A stretch of 64,000 nucleotides of DNA from Eleginops maclovinus (lineage: Eukaryota > Chordata > Actinopteri > Perciformes > Eleginopidae). The position numbers and the translations under genes are program-made. The DNA lies in NCBI RefSeq assembly GCF_036324505.1, contig NC_086352.1:7726001-7790000 (forward strand), read 5' to 3'. The notes below the pieces were generated by a model. The model was not told where the DNA came from. It was given only the letters and a program-made list of their open reading frames with translations, and did not search any database. Shown here in pieces: positions 12,881-25,470 of the stretch (within the stretch, counting starts at the first letter, position 1; each line of letters starts with the position of its first letter).

Positions 12881-13243
12881 TTTGTTTGTGTTGATAACGC
12901 CAACAGGGAGACGGCACTTTGCATGGGATCCTGTCTCTCCTGCTATAGACACACTTGAATGGTTTGAGTGTAATGGATTTGTTATTTCCACATTGATCAC
13001 TGGATATGTTTGCTTTCTGGAATCAAAGGGGGAGCTGAGGAAACAAAGATTTTACCTTCCAGCTTCACTCTGTGCTGCGCTGCAATCAAAGAACAAGAAC
13101 ATATAAAACAAATGCATGAAAACACCAGCAAGTTTCCACAGAATTATTAATAAAGCAAGCATCTAGAAGATCTGGAGGATGTAGGATGACCTGCTGGGAG
13201 GAAAAGTTTCTGCAGTGGGAGGATGTGTACGTGTGTTTACCTG

Positions 13244-13675
13244 TGTGGGGTGAGAGTGAGATTTAAAGAGCAAATTCTAGCAAATTTGCAGGTTCACTTT
13301 TGTATTTTCCCCCCTTTCCTGGGACATGTCTCCATGCTTTAAAGCTAAAAACCTCTTTATTCTTCTCATACTGCCTCTGCTGCAGCACCTCTTTTCACCC
13401 TCTGTCTGAAACCAGAGCCCAGTCTGCTCTGATTGGTTCGCTGGTCGGCTCTGTTGTGATTGGCCAACCTCTTAGAGATGTCGCGCTCCCCCTTAGCCTA
13501 TCACGTACAATGTGTTGGAGCGCTAGCCAATAGAAGTGTGAGTCTCACACACGGGAGAGAGTGTGTGGGAACACAGGGATTTTAGCCTTTGCAGACCATT
13601 TACATGCACTAAAACCTATATAACACACTACAGGAAAGGGAAAACCTCCAAAAAGCATAATAGGACCTCTTTAAA
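13244..13675 (+). repeat. Repeat A2, nearly full length
   Basis: Family copy with three CCAAT-type motifs: ATTGG at 13432 and 13459, CCAAT at 13527. The right end AATAGGACCTCTTTAAA is an imperfect inverse of the left end seen in A4 (TTTAAAGGGGCCCTATT), which suggests short terminal inverted repeats. The frame at 13300-13533 is just this repeat. Confidence 0.87.
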
Positions 13676-14994
13676 GAGCGCTGAAGGTGATGGTGTCGCC
13701 TGTCATGGAGTCTAGTGGTACAATGATCGTAGTGGTTATATAATATGTTTAACCTTTTTATTAAAACAGTAAACTCCCATTGAGATGAAGAAGCTCTTTG
13801 TCAGAGGAGAACTAAGGCTCAAAAGAAACCAAATAATGATCCGTACTTTAATATGATTATTGGGCTTCAATAGAAATGCTCATTTATTAAACCCTCCGTG
13901 CTTCTCTCTTAGACAAATGCATAGCTTTGACTCTTGGACGTGAGTCTGTGTGGTCTGTATTCCTTTTAGATACGTGCGTGGTGCTGATTATTCTGCTTTT
14001 AAAAAGTCCAGACAGATGTTTGGAAAACCCCAAAACACATAATATAGCCCCTTAAACATTTGTCGGGAACACTGTATTTGAATGCATCCCCACCCTTTAA
14101 AACACTGATGTTCCCAAATTAGATCCCAAATCTTTTCTTAATTGCATTTCTTGTCTTTGTGTCTTCCTGATGTATATTACCTGTTGACTTACACAGATTG
14201 TACTGTGCTGTGTTTATCCTGAAACTAAGACATTTATCTGTTAGCTGTTTATCTGAGACGTTCAGATAGATATGCTGTGTCTGTTTCATTCAGTTTTAAG
14301 TCGCCTCAAACTAACTTTCTTCTGTCGTACCGCTGATTCCTTTAATTTCCCACCTTCCTCTTGATTACTTGCTCCCACTTTGATGGACCCAGAGGCAGGA
14401 AGTATGAGGAATACCTCAATGCTGAGTTGCAGCACCATTGCACCATATGTCTCTCAGCATGTCAGAACTTAAGAGTCTCCTACTTTCAATCTTCCTCTTA
14501 CTGTCATGGAGTGCATTTAATCGTAGATATAAACACTGCTGTAGATCTCTGCTTGTTGCACCTGATTATTCTGTGGATGCAAGAGCACATAGCATTTGAT
14601 TAGCTGTGAGTTGTGGGGCATCATTTCTCAGAAGAGCACAGTGATTGGAATTGAATGGTTTTAAATGGTAATGAAAGTGTCTATGTTTTTGCCAAATGAG
14701 CCACGTGTGTGTGATGGCTCGGGGTCAGGTGTTTCCTGGCAGAGAGAAGGGGCTGTAGCTTTGACCCTGTGTAGTGGCCAACCAGACTAAAAGACATTAC
14801 ATTACAATTTTAACCAAAGTGACTTGCATCATGACATAAGTGCATTCGACCATGAAGATACACATGCATAAGTGCTGCACACTTAATTATAAATAATACA
14901 CTTAAATATGTTTGTATGTTTTTATTATAATTGATATAATTATTATTGTATTTATTGTTTTGTACTGTAATTTTGTTCGGCTAGTATTATAATG

Positions 14995-14995
<1 letters not shown>
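13676..14995. other. Unique non-coding DNA
   Basis: No exon recognised; AT-rich towards 14880-14995 leading into the TAA array. Confidence 0.45.
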
Positions 14996-15034
<39 letters not shown>

Positions 15035-15313
15035 TCTAATAATAATAATAATATAATGATATAATAATAACAACACTAATAATAACAACACTAATAATAA
15101 CAACACTAATAATAATAACACAACTAATAATAATAACTCACATAATAACACAACTAATAATAATAATAATAACAATAATAATAATAACACAAATAATAAT
15201 AATAATAACACACATAATAATAATAACAATAATAATAACAATAATAATAATAACACTAATAATAATAACACTAATAATAACAATAATAATAATAACACTA
15301 ATAATAATAACAC

Positions 15314-15347
<34 letters not shown>

Positions 15348-15383
15348 AATAATAATAGTAATAATAATAATAATAATAACAAT
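14996..15383 (+). repeat. Imperfect (TAA)n / (AAC)n trinucleotide array
   Basis: About 390 bases of TAA interrupted at near-regular intervals by AAC and CAC triplets (AACACTAATAATAATAACAC-like blocks), so a compound, partly higher-order array. The 134-residue poly-Leu frame on the minus strand is its translation. Confidence 0.95.
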
Positions 15384-15900
15384 ATTTTCATTATTTAATC
15401 AAACATGCTTTTGCTTATTAAATATACATGTTTTGGTATTGTTGGGAGAAGAGAATAACTGCTGCCAAAACACTTTTGGAAAATACAGGTTTATTATTTA
15501 CCCCCTTTGGAAACAAAGATGTGTTTTTATATGAAGTCCTTTTTGAAATGAAAGAAAAGTTGTTGTTCTCCTCTCAGATACTCCTGCATGTACAGTATCT
15601 CCTCTGCTGGTCACTGAGCTGTGGCCCTGTATAAATACACTCATCTGTAAACTCATCTGAGAGTGTGCAGCGGAGCTCTGCAGGGCCCTGTGGCAGGGAC
15701 TGCGCTGACATGATATCGTGTTATAATGTGTTATATTTGAGCATGTCTGATTCTGCTGGAGCTGTCATCACCTGCGCTGCCTGAGCTGGTGTCTGTCCCG
15801 AGGCCAGAGAGCCAGGTCACCGTCACACAGCTTCACACAGAGGAGGAGTTGGAGGAGGTTTCTGCCCTGGCGGTACTTTGGTAGCTGAACAGGGGCTGGA
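15384..15900. other. Unique non-coding DNA
   Basis: No gene supported. TATAAATA at 15631 is followed by GC-richer DNA (15655-15710), but there is no transcript or exon evidence to call it a promoter. Confidence 0.4.
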
Positions 15901-16381
15901 AGTAACGGGTTACATTGACTCTTGTTGGGTTGGCGCGCGCCCTCAAACCAAAAGGCCGATTTCCCCCGTAAAATGTTAAAATTATGCCAGAAAACAATAT
16001 TTCTATGGGTCAAAATGCTATAATGACTCCATAAATATGAAGACGGTGTGAAATGTCTGGGCAGACGGCAGAGACAGCAGAATAAATAAGGGATGGATGT
16101 CCGGTGGACGAGTGGCAGGCAGCAGGCTGACACTGAAATGTCTGAATTACATCCTTTCTTTACTCTCCTTTTTTTCTGGAGAGAAGTAAAGAAACCGGAA
16201 CTCTGGATTTATTTGTTGTTTGAGGTGCAATATATGACTCAGCATCTTTAAGACGTGAAGGAATTCTTATTTTCAGCTTCGCGCTAATGCAGGATAGTCA
16301 CCGGAAAGTGGGCGGGGCCTACATTTGGCCGGAAGTGACGTTAGGGCCTCATACTGTATTTTCTAGAAAAACCCCTGGATA
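15901..16381 (+). repeat. Repeat B2
   Basis: The inverse counterpart of B1, 9.1 kb away, and the same orientation as B3. Runs from about AGTAACGGGTTACATTGACT to TCTAGAAAAACCCCTGG. Includes CGCGCGCCCTCAAACCAAAA, GAAAACAATATTT, GTGGGCGGGGCC and GGAAGTGACGTTAG. The frame at 15768-16133 on the minus strand overlaps it and is not considered a gene. Confidence 0.78.
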
Positions 16382-17749
16382 TGCAATATAACAATATACA
16401 GATAGATGAGTTTACTCCAATAACAGACCAATATACTTCATATGTTCTATATATAAAACTTTAGGATACTAACATCTTTACAAAAGTAGTTGCAGTTTAA
16501 AAGTGTGCCAAGTTTTCGTGACTTGAACCAAGTTGTTGTTGACGAAGAAAATATTTGTCTGGGAGAAAAAAGCTATTGGTTCTTGGTCTCAAGGTCTATT
16601 CATATGTTTTTCAGCTCTGGTATAAGAGAAGCTTTTTCAATAGCTCAATATTGGTTTGTTTAAAGAATCTGTGTTTGCCAAGGACAACATTTGTATATGT
16701 ACCAAACTAAAAATCAGCAATTAATGGTGATAACAGCTGAATATGGCACAGATGATTAGATATTATTAGTACTAAAGGGATCATATCACACCTCATGTGC
16801 TCGGGGTTGTTCTGTTAATATACCTTCGACTTTGGTATGTTAAAATAGAAAAGAAAAGCCGATCCGTCTCTTTTCTTTTGTGGTCTCCTCTGTTTGTTTT
16901 ATAGCACAATGCTTTGTTTGGAAGGGTAAAAATAGATATTGATTGTGTAAATATAGATGATGCACAAAGACTGAGATGGCTGTTAATATCCAGTAACCTC
17001 CAGACAAAGCCTGAAAATAGGAAAAATGTGTCTGGCTCATTTGTGGCACTGGTTTAGTTGGGAGTCTTTTTTAAATGAAAACCAGAATATGCTTTAATAC
17101 CAATTCCACACAGAAATACATATCCACTAAATCCATGGGCTTTTGCATTGCACAGTTCAATCTCTGACCGGGTACATTACATAACATACAGGACCTAATA
17201 ATAGCTATACATTATGCCCTTTCATTTGCGCCTTAATTATTAATTTGGCTTTATTCCAAACAGTATGGCGCTGTTGGGAATGGATTCAAAGCAACAGCTG
17301 TTGTTCAGTATATAATATCATCCCCCACACCTGAAAACAAAGGTACACTTTACATAAATACAGGTGGCAATGCCTGTTTTGTCCAGAAACTATTTATTTC
17401 CAAGTTGTTTCAAGTGAACATGCAATCAAAATGTACCACCTTCATCTCTCTGTAATGAAATGAAATGAAATAGCTTAAGTATACAGCTTATCTACTTTTA
17501 TTTGTAAGAGTTTCACCCATTCGAAACAAATGCATCAGCACATAAATGGCTTGCCTTATTTGCAGTGAATATTTTGGGCTTATGCACAATGAAATCTAAT
17601 GTTTTGAACTGTAAGGATACACTTCCTGTCCATGTAGTCAGGGTTTCATTTGCTTTTCCTTCTTTCTGCTGAAAGTAGAAGCCATTATTTTCTTCAAATA
17701 TCTAGAGACCTTTACTATCAATAAAAAGGAGTGTAAAATAGCTAGCAGG
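16382..17749. other. Unique AT-rich non-coding DNA
   Basis: No exon or shared repeat recognised. Confidence 0.45.
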
Positions 17750-18000
17750 GTTGTCGTTAATCCCCTACACTGATTGCTTGGGCTCCTCGCAGCACTGTGA
17801 AGAAGAATGTTCTAATTCATCCCAGAGATCACCGGCTGTCATGAAGAAAGACAATTAGCAATGCTTTGAACACGATCGTATACCGGCTCCCATTCTCTCC
17901 CCCTCGTCAAATTCCCTCGCACGTAATCATTAATTAATGAAACAGGCCTGCCAGCGGCTTCCATTTCTTTTTGTTTCCTCGCCAACACTTTTCACTTTCA
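17750..18000. promoter_or_regulatory. Candidate conserved non-coding element
   Basis: Balanced, repeat-free stretch with CGTTAATCCCC, ACAATTAGCAATG, CACGTAATC and the palindromic ATTAATTAAT (17929-17938), followed by CAGGCCTGCC. Texture typical of developmental enhancers; no open frame explains it. Confidence 0.28.
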
Positions 18001-18279
18001 CTGACACTCAACTAGACATGAATGGTATTCAAAGACCCAGAATATTTTTCTGGGACATCTGAAATACTCCTAACCTTTGTGAGGAAGCAGGTGATCAGAT
18101 GTGTGGTAAGATTGTTTGTTTGTTTGTCAATGCATCTGGTGGGAATTCAGCCTATATACATTTGTTTGATTCATGCTTGTTATTCTTATACACCAGCCAC
18201 TATAGAGTCCATATGCCGTAGACAGTGTAGCATTAAAGGACCAGTGTGTAGTATTTACTTTGATTTAGCAGAAATATAC

Positions 18280-18319
18280 GATGGCCGACAGGTGCCAAAG
18301 TTCAACACCTGCCTAAAAC
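18280..18319 (+). repeat. Repeat C2, left piece (split by D2)
   Basis: GATGGCCGACAGGTGCCAA matches the terminal sequence of repeat C1 (GGTGGCCGACAGATGCAA at 21799). The rest of the copy resumes at 19424 after element D2, so D2 inserted into a pre-existing C copy. Confidence 0.5.
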
Positions 18320-19423
18320 ATCAAGTACATTTACTCACTTTTAAAATACTTGTACTTGAGTATTTCCATTTGATGCTACTTTGTACTAATACTCCACTAC
18401 AATTGAAATAAAAATGGTGTACTTTTACTCCACTACATTTATTTAGTACATGTTGTTGCTAGGCAGATTAGGATTAATGATGGTAAATATAATCAGCCCT
18501 TAAATCAGACTGTAGTTCACCTGCAGTAAATCCAGCAGCTACCCTGCAGTATACAAAGCCATTCAAACTAGCTGCACCTTTACCAGCTCTGAGAACACTT
18601 TAATGATCAATCATTATAAAACATATCAGAGATATTATTCTGAAATGGACCAATCAGACAATGACTACTTTTACTGTCGCTACTTTAAGTACATTTAGAG
18701 GAGAGTACTTTCTACTTTCACTGGAGGAACATTTAGAATACTTTTACTGTGACAGAGTATTCCTACACTCTGGTACTTCTACTTTACTCAAGTACAAGAC
18801 CTGAGTACTTCTACTTTACTCAAGAACAAGATCTGAGTACTTCTACTTTACTCAAGTACAAGATATGAGTACTTCTACTTTACTCAAATAGAAGATCTGA
18901 GTACTTCTACTTTACTCAAGTACAAGACCTGAGTACTTCTACTTTTACTCAAATAGAAGACCTGAGTACTTCTACTTTACTCAAGTACAAGACCTGAGTA
19001 CTTCTACTTTACTCAAGTACAAGATCTGAGTACTTCTACTTTACTCAAGTACAAGATCTGAGTACTTCTACTTTACTCAAGTACAAGATATGAGTACTTC
19101 TACTTTACTCAAATAGAAGACCTGAGTACTTCTACTTTACTCAAATAGAAGATCTGAGTACTTCTACTTTACTCAAATGCAAGATCTGAGTACTTCTACT
19201 TAACTCAAGTACAAAATCTGAGTACTTCTACTTTTACTCAAGTACAAAATCTGAGTACTTCTACTTTACTCAAGTACAAAATCTGAGTACTTCTACTTTA
19301 CTCAAGTACAAAATCTGAGTACTTCTACTTTTACTCAAGTACAAAATCTGAGTACTTCTACTTTACTCAAGTACAAAATCTGAGTACTTCTACTTTACTC
19401 AAGTACAAGATCTGAGTACTTCT
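18320..19423 (-). mobile_element. D2: hAT-like element with a 20-unit minisatellite
   Basis: Reverse orientation of D1. The body at 18320-18775 matches D1 and D3 almost base for base over roughly 290 bases, from the CTGCAGTAAATCCAGCAGC region to TTCCTACACTCTGG. It then enters a minisatellite (18772-19420). The outer terminus is cut short: after GAGTACTTCTC the expected CCACCTCTG is absent. No transposase. Confidence 0.68.
18772..19420 (-). repeat. Minisatellite, about 20 units of 31-33 bases
   Basis: Inverse of the array in D1, unit TGAGTACTTCTACTTTACTC plus AAGTACAAGATC. I counted 20 units. Variants AAATAGAAGA and AAGTACAAAATC cluster in neighbouring units, the latter filling the last third, as expected for local unit duplication. 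Confidence 0.94.
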
Positions 19424-19501
19424 CACAAATGTGCCAAAACACTTGCAAATGAAGAAACATTTTACCAACCTTGACAACACATGCACATCAGTTGGTTTGA
19501 A
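19424..19501 (+). repeat. Repeat C2, right piece
   Basis: CAAATGTGCCAAAACACTTG and CTTGACAACACATGCACA match internal parts of C1 (about 21858-21903). The far end of the element is not recognisable. Confidence 0.45.
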
Positions 19502-20166
19502 TTCATTTAGACATTTGTCTTACTAGGCCAACGATAGAAAAGACATCACAGTTAAACACTTCCTTTACTTATCTGTGAAGACATGTACTGTATATAAACA
19601 GCACGTCCTTTTGTCTGCCATGATTTTTATTTAGCTGACTCTTAAAAGCGCAATTGATTGATGTACAGTATATTATAAACATCAGAAACACAACCGTCTT
19701 CATTTCCAGTCTGACACAGAAAGGCTCTTTCTTGCATAAAAATAGGACGTTATGTAATTTCTTGGCGTATACATCTGTTTGGAAGTAAAGTACAAAGGCG
19801 ATGTCTTTTAAAAGGAAGCGCTGTTTGATCATAATGAGATGTCGGTGTCAAGTCGTGGCAGTTGCATTATGTTTTGTTTTTACCTTTTTTGTTTTAATAT
19901 TTCAGATAATGTTGACTGAGAGTGCATGCTTTTTTTCTGCTCTGCCTTGCGTTGTACTTTAAGACTGTGGAGATAAACAGTAAGACAGACCCCTGTGTTG
20001 CTGCAATCTTTTAAAGAAATTAAAGGATAAATATTTCAGGTATTAAACGGCGTCCTAACACTGAGACTGAACTGTACTTTATAGGAATCAAACACACGTA
20101 CGCTCTACTCTTAACTGTTTTTTATTGTAAGAAAACATTTCTCACAGCTTACTCATAACGGACAGG
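19502..20166. other. Unique non-coding DNA
   Basis: Nothing recognised apart from AT-rich sequence. Confidence 0.42.
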
Positions 20167-20385
20167 GTGGTCTTTGAAGGATTCACCTCCTTATTGCAGT
20201 CACTTTTCTTATTTGATGGTAAAGATGATCATTTCTACCTTTCCCGGCAGGGAGTGCCACAGGGGTCTGTACTAGGACCTTTTCTTTTTCTAGCTGTCCT
20301 TATTTTTTTACAACCCTCTTATTTTGAGTATCACAGTAGTAAGAACATCCAATACTGCTCCTCTTCTTTAAGAAAGACTGCTCAA
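20167..20385 (+). pseudogene. Non-LTR reverse-transcriptase fragment
   Basis: The frame from 20167 contains FYLSRQGVPQGSVLGPFLF. QGVPQGSVLGP is the conserved segment just before the catalytic box in LINE reverse transcriptases. The upstream part (LLQSLFLFDGKDDHFY) fits the preceding region loosely. The catalytic .ADD box does not follow; the frame decays into low-identity sequence. It is an isolated scrap of a dead LINE, clade not determined (Rex1, CR1 and L2 types all carry this motif). Confidence 0.6.
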
Positions 20386-21797
20386 TCAAGGTCCTCAGGC
20401 CCAAAAAGAACGACACTGCAGATACAAGCGGCCAAAAAGGGGTTCCTTAAGATGAGAAGATCCCCTCCGCCACCCGCTTCGTGTAATCGGTAGAACCTGG
20501 ATGGATGTACAGATGATCCAGGACACTGAAACGTATGTTTATCTTCTTGTGCATGGATAAATTCAATGGTTTCGTAGAAGGCTTGCTGTGCATCAACAAA
20601 CAGTCTTACATTTTGCAGAAGAGGCACACTAATTAAAATCACAACATGAGGAAAACCAGGACATCTCTTTTGATATAATTAAACCGACCAGCCGTTGTGT
20701 TGTATTGTTTAGATTGTTACAGTATCCCTGGATTTCTTTCTGAATAGCAGTTGTTTCTTCAGTATGTATCTTCTTGCTGATTCCCACCTTATTCTGTCAT
20801 TGTTTTTGTCAAGTGGCCCATTGCAACCCATGTTTGGGATATGAGTATGATGGTAGTACACTAAAGTAAAAGTGCAAGTACACAGATAAGTAAAATACCC
20901 ACGGCGATATGACAGTAAGGAGGCTTGTGTTACACAGACATAGCCGAAAAATATAAAGGGAGCTGCTGAATCCAAACACTCGCTTGAGGCCAAGAAAACA
21001 AGGCCACTCTTTTCAAATGAACAAAATCAACACTGACACGAATACATGCTTTTCACACTTTGCTGAGTCTGTGCTCCATTGCCAGTGTTTGCAATAGACT
21101 TAAAGGAAAATAAATTTGAATCCTAGTTTGAGCGCTTTAAAAGATGAAGCAGACGTGTGTTTACCTGACCCCGATATGTTATTCAACACTAAGGTGACGA
21201 TACTGATGGGTAAGACCTTAAAGAAATGGAAGTGAAACATGGAATATTTACCTATGAAAAGGTTATGTTCTGGGGGTTTGTACCATTGTAGTGAGTGACA
21301 CTTTTAGGAGAATCAGAAACAGGGAATTTGTCCTGGTGTTATGGTGCATATCTATACGTTCATAAAAATAAAACAAAAATTGGAGAAACTGTTTTAAGAT
21401 AATTAGAATGACATAAAAAAATAGAGTAATATTTAATTTGAATATAGGTATACCCATATAAATCAAATTGGAATAACATATGTGCATTTACAATGTGCAG
21501 AACTGACAGTATTATAATGCAAAACCAGATATGTTAACATTGTGTGCATTAATGTAATGCATTGAGTCTATGATGTGGCTGAGGGTCAGTGTCAGTGGGG
21601 GTCCCGGGCCTTGTCGATGAAGCCGGTAGCAGAGTGGGAGAAACTGCTCAGGTGGCGTTCATGTTTACTAGGATCTAAAAGGTCCTACTCTGTTGAAGAA
21701 AACAGAATTAAAAGGAGTCATCTTGTATAGCATTTTATGACTGAAAGTGACAGTGAGAGTCAACTTTAAAAAAAATCACATCCGTTTTTACTCTTCA
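20386..21797. other. Non-coding DNA with a short D-like scrap
   Basis: No gene recognised. Around 20858-20903 the motifs AGTACACTAAAGTAAAAGTG and CAAGTACACAG resemble the D family but are too short to assign firmly. Confidence 0.4.
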
Positions 21798-22237
21798 TGG
21801 TGGCCGACAGATGCAACTGCCCAAATGTATTCCTCTCTCAGAGACACACTGCAGCTGCAAATGTGCAAAACACATCTTCCCCAACTTGACAACACATGCA
21901 CAGCGATCAGAAGCTAGCTTACAGCGGATCTGCAATAATATCGGAAGGGATCATGTGATGTGAAGGCAATAAAACCATCATTTTAGCGAATACACTTTAT
22001 AGTCCCTGCCCGTCAACAAGCGCTCCTGTCCGAGCTGTGCATCACTTTGAGTGTCCCATGGTTTGTGTTGTCTTTTGAACTTCTTCTTGCAGCATTTGTG
22101 AAGATTTGTCTCCATTTGCATGTGTTCAGGTGCATTTGCGGTTTTATATCTGCATAGTTTTTTAAACTGCAGCACACTTCTCTCCTAATGCAAGTGTTTT
22201 GGGTTGTTGTAGCACATTTGTACCTGTCGGCCACTGT
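21798..22237 (+). mobile_element. Repeat C1: MITE-like element with terminal inverted repeats
   Basis: The left end GGTGGCCGACAGATG and the right end ACCTGTCGGCCACTG are inverted copies of TGGCCGACAG, about 440 bases apart. Inner sequence near each end is also related (CAAATGTGCAAAACACA on the left; TGCAAGTGTTTTGGG and AGCACATTTGT on the right, reversed). No coding capacity. A second, split copy is at 18280/19424. The frames at 21978-22175 and 22013-22234 are this repeat. Confidence 0.6.
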
Positions 22238-22783
22238 AGAGGCTTATTCACAAAAAGCTTAAAGAATTGAAATCTTTACCAAAACTGCTGTTGATTCACT
22301 AGTTTTCAACAGGTCAATAACCAATGTCTCTATAATCCCATGAAAGAACATCATTAGTTGTATGGCTTTAATGAAATGAATAGAGGTCTACTAATTACAA
22401 TGTTTTTTCCATAGTGGTAACAGCACAAAGGGAATACAAATGTCAACCAATAAGGAGAGTCCCCTAGTTACCACCTGAGTTGGCATGGAAACAATAGAAA
22501 GTACATTAATTAGGTTGAAATGTGTGCATCTATTCCCAGCAGTTTCTTGTATTAACACGCAATGATGCATTTATACATAAAAAGTTTGCCTTAATTAGCT
22601 TCATCCCCCCTGTTGCTCAGGATTTAAAGATTAGGGAAAGAACAGAACATTTTCCTCGGCCTTTATAAAAGGGAACATGTGTTATTAACTCCACCGAGTG
22701 TGTGTGTGTGTGTATATGGTACATGTGTGGCACACTTGGACAACAAAGGGACTTCCGGGCACGCATACCGTACTTTCTAAACA
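22238..22783. other. Unique non-coding DNA with a short GT run
   Basis: GT dinucleotides at about 22698-22713. No exon recognised. Confidence 0.45.
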
Positions 22784-23320
22784 CAATCCTTTTACTTTGT
22801 TCGTTCCCAGACACACAAACACATCACTGCAATGTGGCTGCATGCTCTCGGCTAGGTCTAATAAGTGGAGTCTTTGCATAAACACTGCATTAAAGCCATT
22901 ATAAACCTACTATATAATCCTCATATCTGCATTATTGCTGATACACCTTGAATGCAATATACATCTGTGTCACACCTTTTACCACAAATACAACATCCTT
23001 TTACTTTGTTCGTTCCGAGACACACAAACACCACTGCAACGTGGCCGCATGCCCTCGGCTTGGTCTAAATAGTGGAGTCTTTGCATAAACACTACAGGCA
23101 TTAGCCATCTCCATGCAGGTGACGCACTGTTTCACATGACCAATTCAATATGTAACTGTTAAAAATGCAATATAACTCGCTTGTGTATATATCGTTGCAC
23201 TTTGAACACCTGGGACACTGCTTTCAAACATCTTTTCATCACTTACCAGAAATCCACAACCACATCACTGCAACGTGGCTTCAGACTGTCGGCTAGGTCT
23301 AATAAGTGATGCCTTTACTT
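22784..23320 (+). repeat. Local three-copy degenerate repeat
   Basis: Copies at about 22784-22893, 22996-23095 and 23247-23320 share CTTTTACTTTGTTCGTTCC (first two), CACATCACTGCAACGTGGC-like sequence, CTCGGCTAGGTCTAATAAGTG and TCTTTGCATAAACACT. Spacing is 212 and about 250 bases. The segments between copies are only weakly alike, so the original unit was perhaps 210-250 bases. Not found elsewhere in the window. Confidence 0.78.
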
Positions 23321-24402
<1,082 letters not shown>

Positions 24403-24554
24403 CTTTGTTTGGGGGAATGAGGTGTCGGGACATCTTGTCTCCATGGTCCTTTTTTAAACGGCTTTGGTTTGTCGCACTATATTGATTTACCTCTCTAACT
24501 ACTAGCTAAAGATGGAGGTGTTCAGTTTCAATAAGTAATACACATTTCTCATAA

Positions 24555-24848
24555 ACCAGTGTATGTATTGTAATGTGCATGTTATATATTGTAATGTGCA
24601 TGTTATATATTATGATGTGCACACTTTACTTAACTTCTCATGTTTACATCTTTTTATTCTATTTTACATTTTTTAGAGATTTTACTTTAACTAATTAATC
24701 TTCTGTAATACTTTTTATTGCACATTCTTGCTTCTAAAGCTTTAGATAAATATGTTGTTTTACTATTCTTTGTATCTTTAATTGGACATATTACTTTAGC
24801 TATTGTGTTTTTTTATAAATATCTTAAACAAACCTTTTATATGTCCAG
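24555..24848 (+). repeat. AT-rich tract with short tandem duplication
   Basis: TGTAATGTGCATGTTATATA is repeated twice with a third degenerate copy (24566-24625). It is followed by repeated TTTTACTTTAACTTCTT-like phrases that continue beyond the SINE to about 25400. Confidence 0.55.
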
Positions 24849-25171
24849 CAGTGGCTCAGTCAGTAGGGGCTTGGACTGGGAATCGTAGGGTGGCCGGTTC
24901 AAGTCCCCGAACAGACTTGAAATATGGAAAGTGGACTGCTACTTGGAGAGGTCCCAGTTCACCTCCTAGGCCCTGCTGTGGTGCCCTTGAGCAAGGCACC
25001 GGACACCTCCAATCCCCCCTCCCCATTGCTCCCCGGGCGCTGCACGATAGCTGCCCACTGCTCCTAGTACTAGGATGGGTTAAATGCAGAGGACCAATTT
25101 CACTGTGTGTGCTCTGCTGTGTGCATGTATGTGACAATAAAGAGGGTTTCATCCTCCGATTCTATTCTATT
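24846..25171 (+). mobile_element. tRNA-derived SINE, full length (S1)
   Basis: A tRNA-like head with A box TGGCTCAGTCAGTAGGG (24852-24868) and B box GGTTCAAGTCC (24896-24906). Then a body with GCCCTTGAGCAAGGCACC and GGATGGGTTAAATGCAGAGG, and a tail GTGACAATAAAGAGGG ending in ATTCTATTCTATT. Transcribed by RNA polymerase III from the internal boxes if active; moved by a partner LINE. It sits inside an AT-rich tract. The two 98-135 residue frames across it are not genes. Confidence 0.85.
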
Positions 25172-25470
25172 TGTTTTTTAAATTATGTTTATCATTTTTT
25201 GTATTTATAGAATCTTTTATTTCACTTCTTGATTTAACTTGTGTTATTTAAATAGTTTTATTTGTATTTTTTGTGTTGCATAATCATACTTTAACTTATA
25301 TTTCATCAAAAATATTTTTAATTCCACTTTATTTTATTGTGTATTTTACTTTAACTTCTTATATACAAATAAACATATATTTTACTTAATCTTTTATTGG
25401 ACATTTTAAGTAATTAAACAACATTTTACCAGTAAGTTTAATAGAAAATTCAATATTTACTTCAAACAGG
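25172..25470 (+). repeat. AT-rich degenerate tract (continuation)
   Basis: Repeated phrases such as ACTTTAACTTATATTTC and TTTTACTTTAACTTCTTATA. Similar wording occurs at 24630-24840 and 54100-54400. Probably old degenerate tandem sequence into which S1 inserted. Confidence 0.45.

Noticed and set aside
14987..15391. 134-residue poly-Leu frame, which might look like a membrane protein
   Set aside because: Translation of the TAA/AAC array on the minus strand.
15631..15638. TATAAATA as a core promoter
   Set aside because: No exon, CpG-rich region or transcript evidence nearby; expected by chance in AT-rich DNA.
15768..16133. 121-residue minus-strand frame and its relative at 6581-6763
   Set aside because: Both come from repeat B copies; the likeness is repeat identity, not a protein family.
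20458..20642. Possible extension of the reverse-transcriptase fragment
   Set aside because: No reverse-transcriptase motifs after GVPQGSVLGP; the sequence past about 20385 could not be aligned to any expected segment.
24850..24915. tRNA-like sequence with A and B boxes, as a possible tRNA gene
   Set aside because: It is the head of a SINE followed by a SINE body and repeated elsewhere; no complete tRNA cloverleaf or terminator context.
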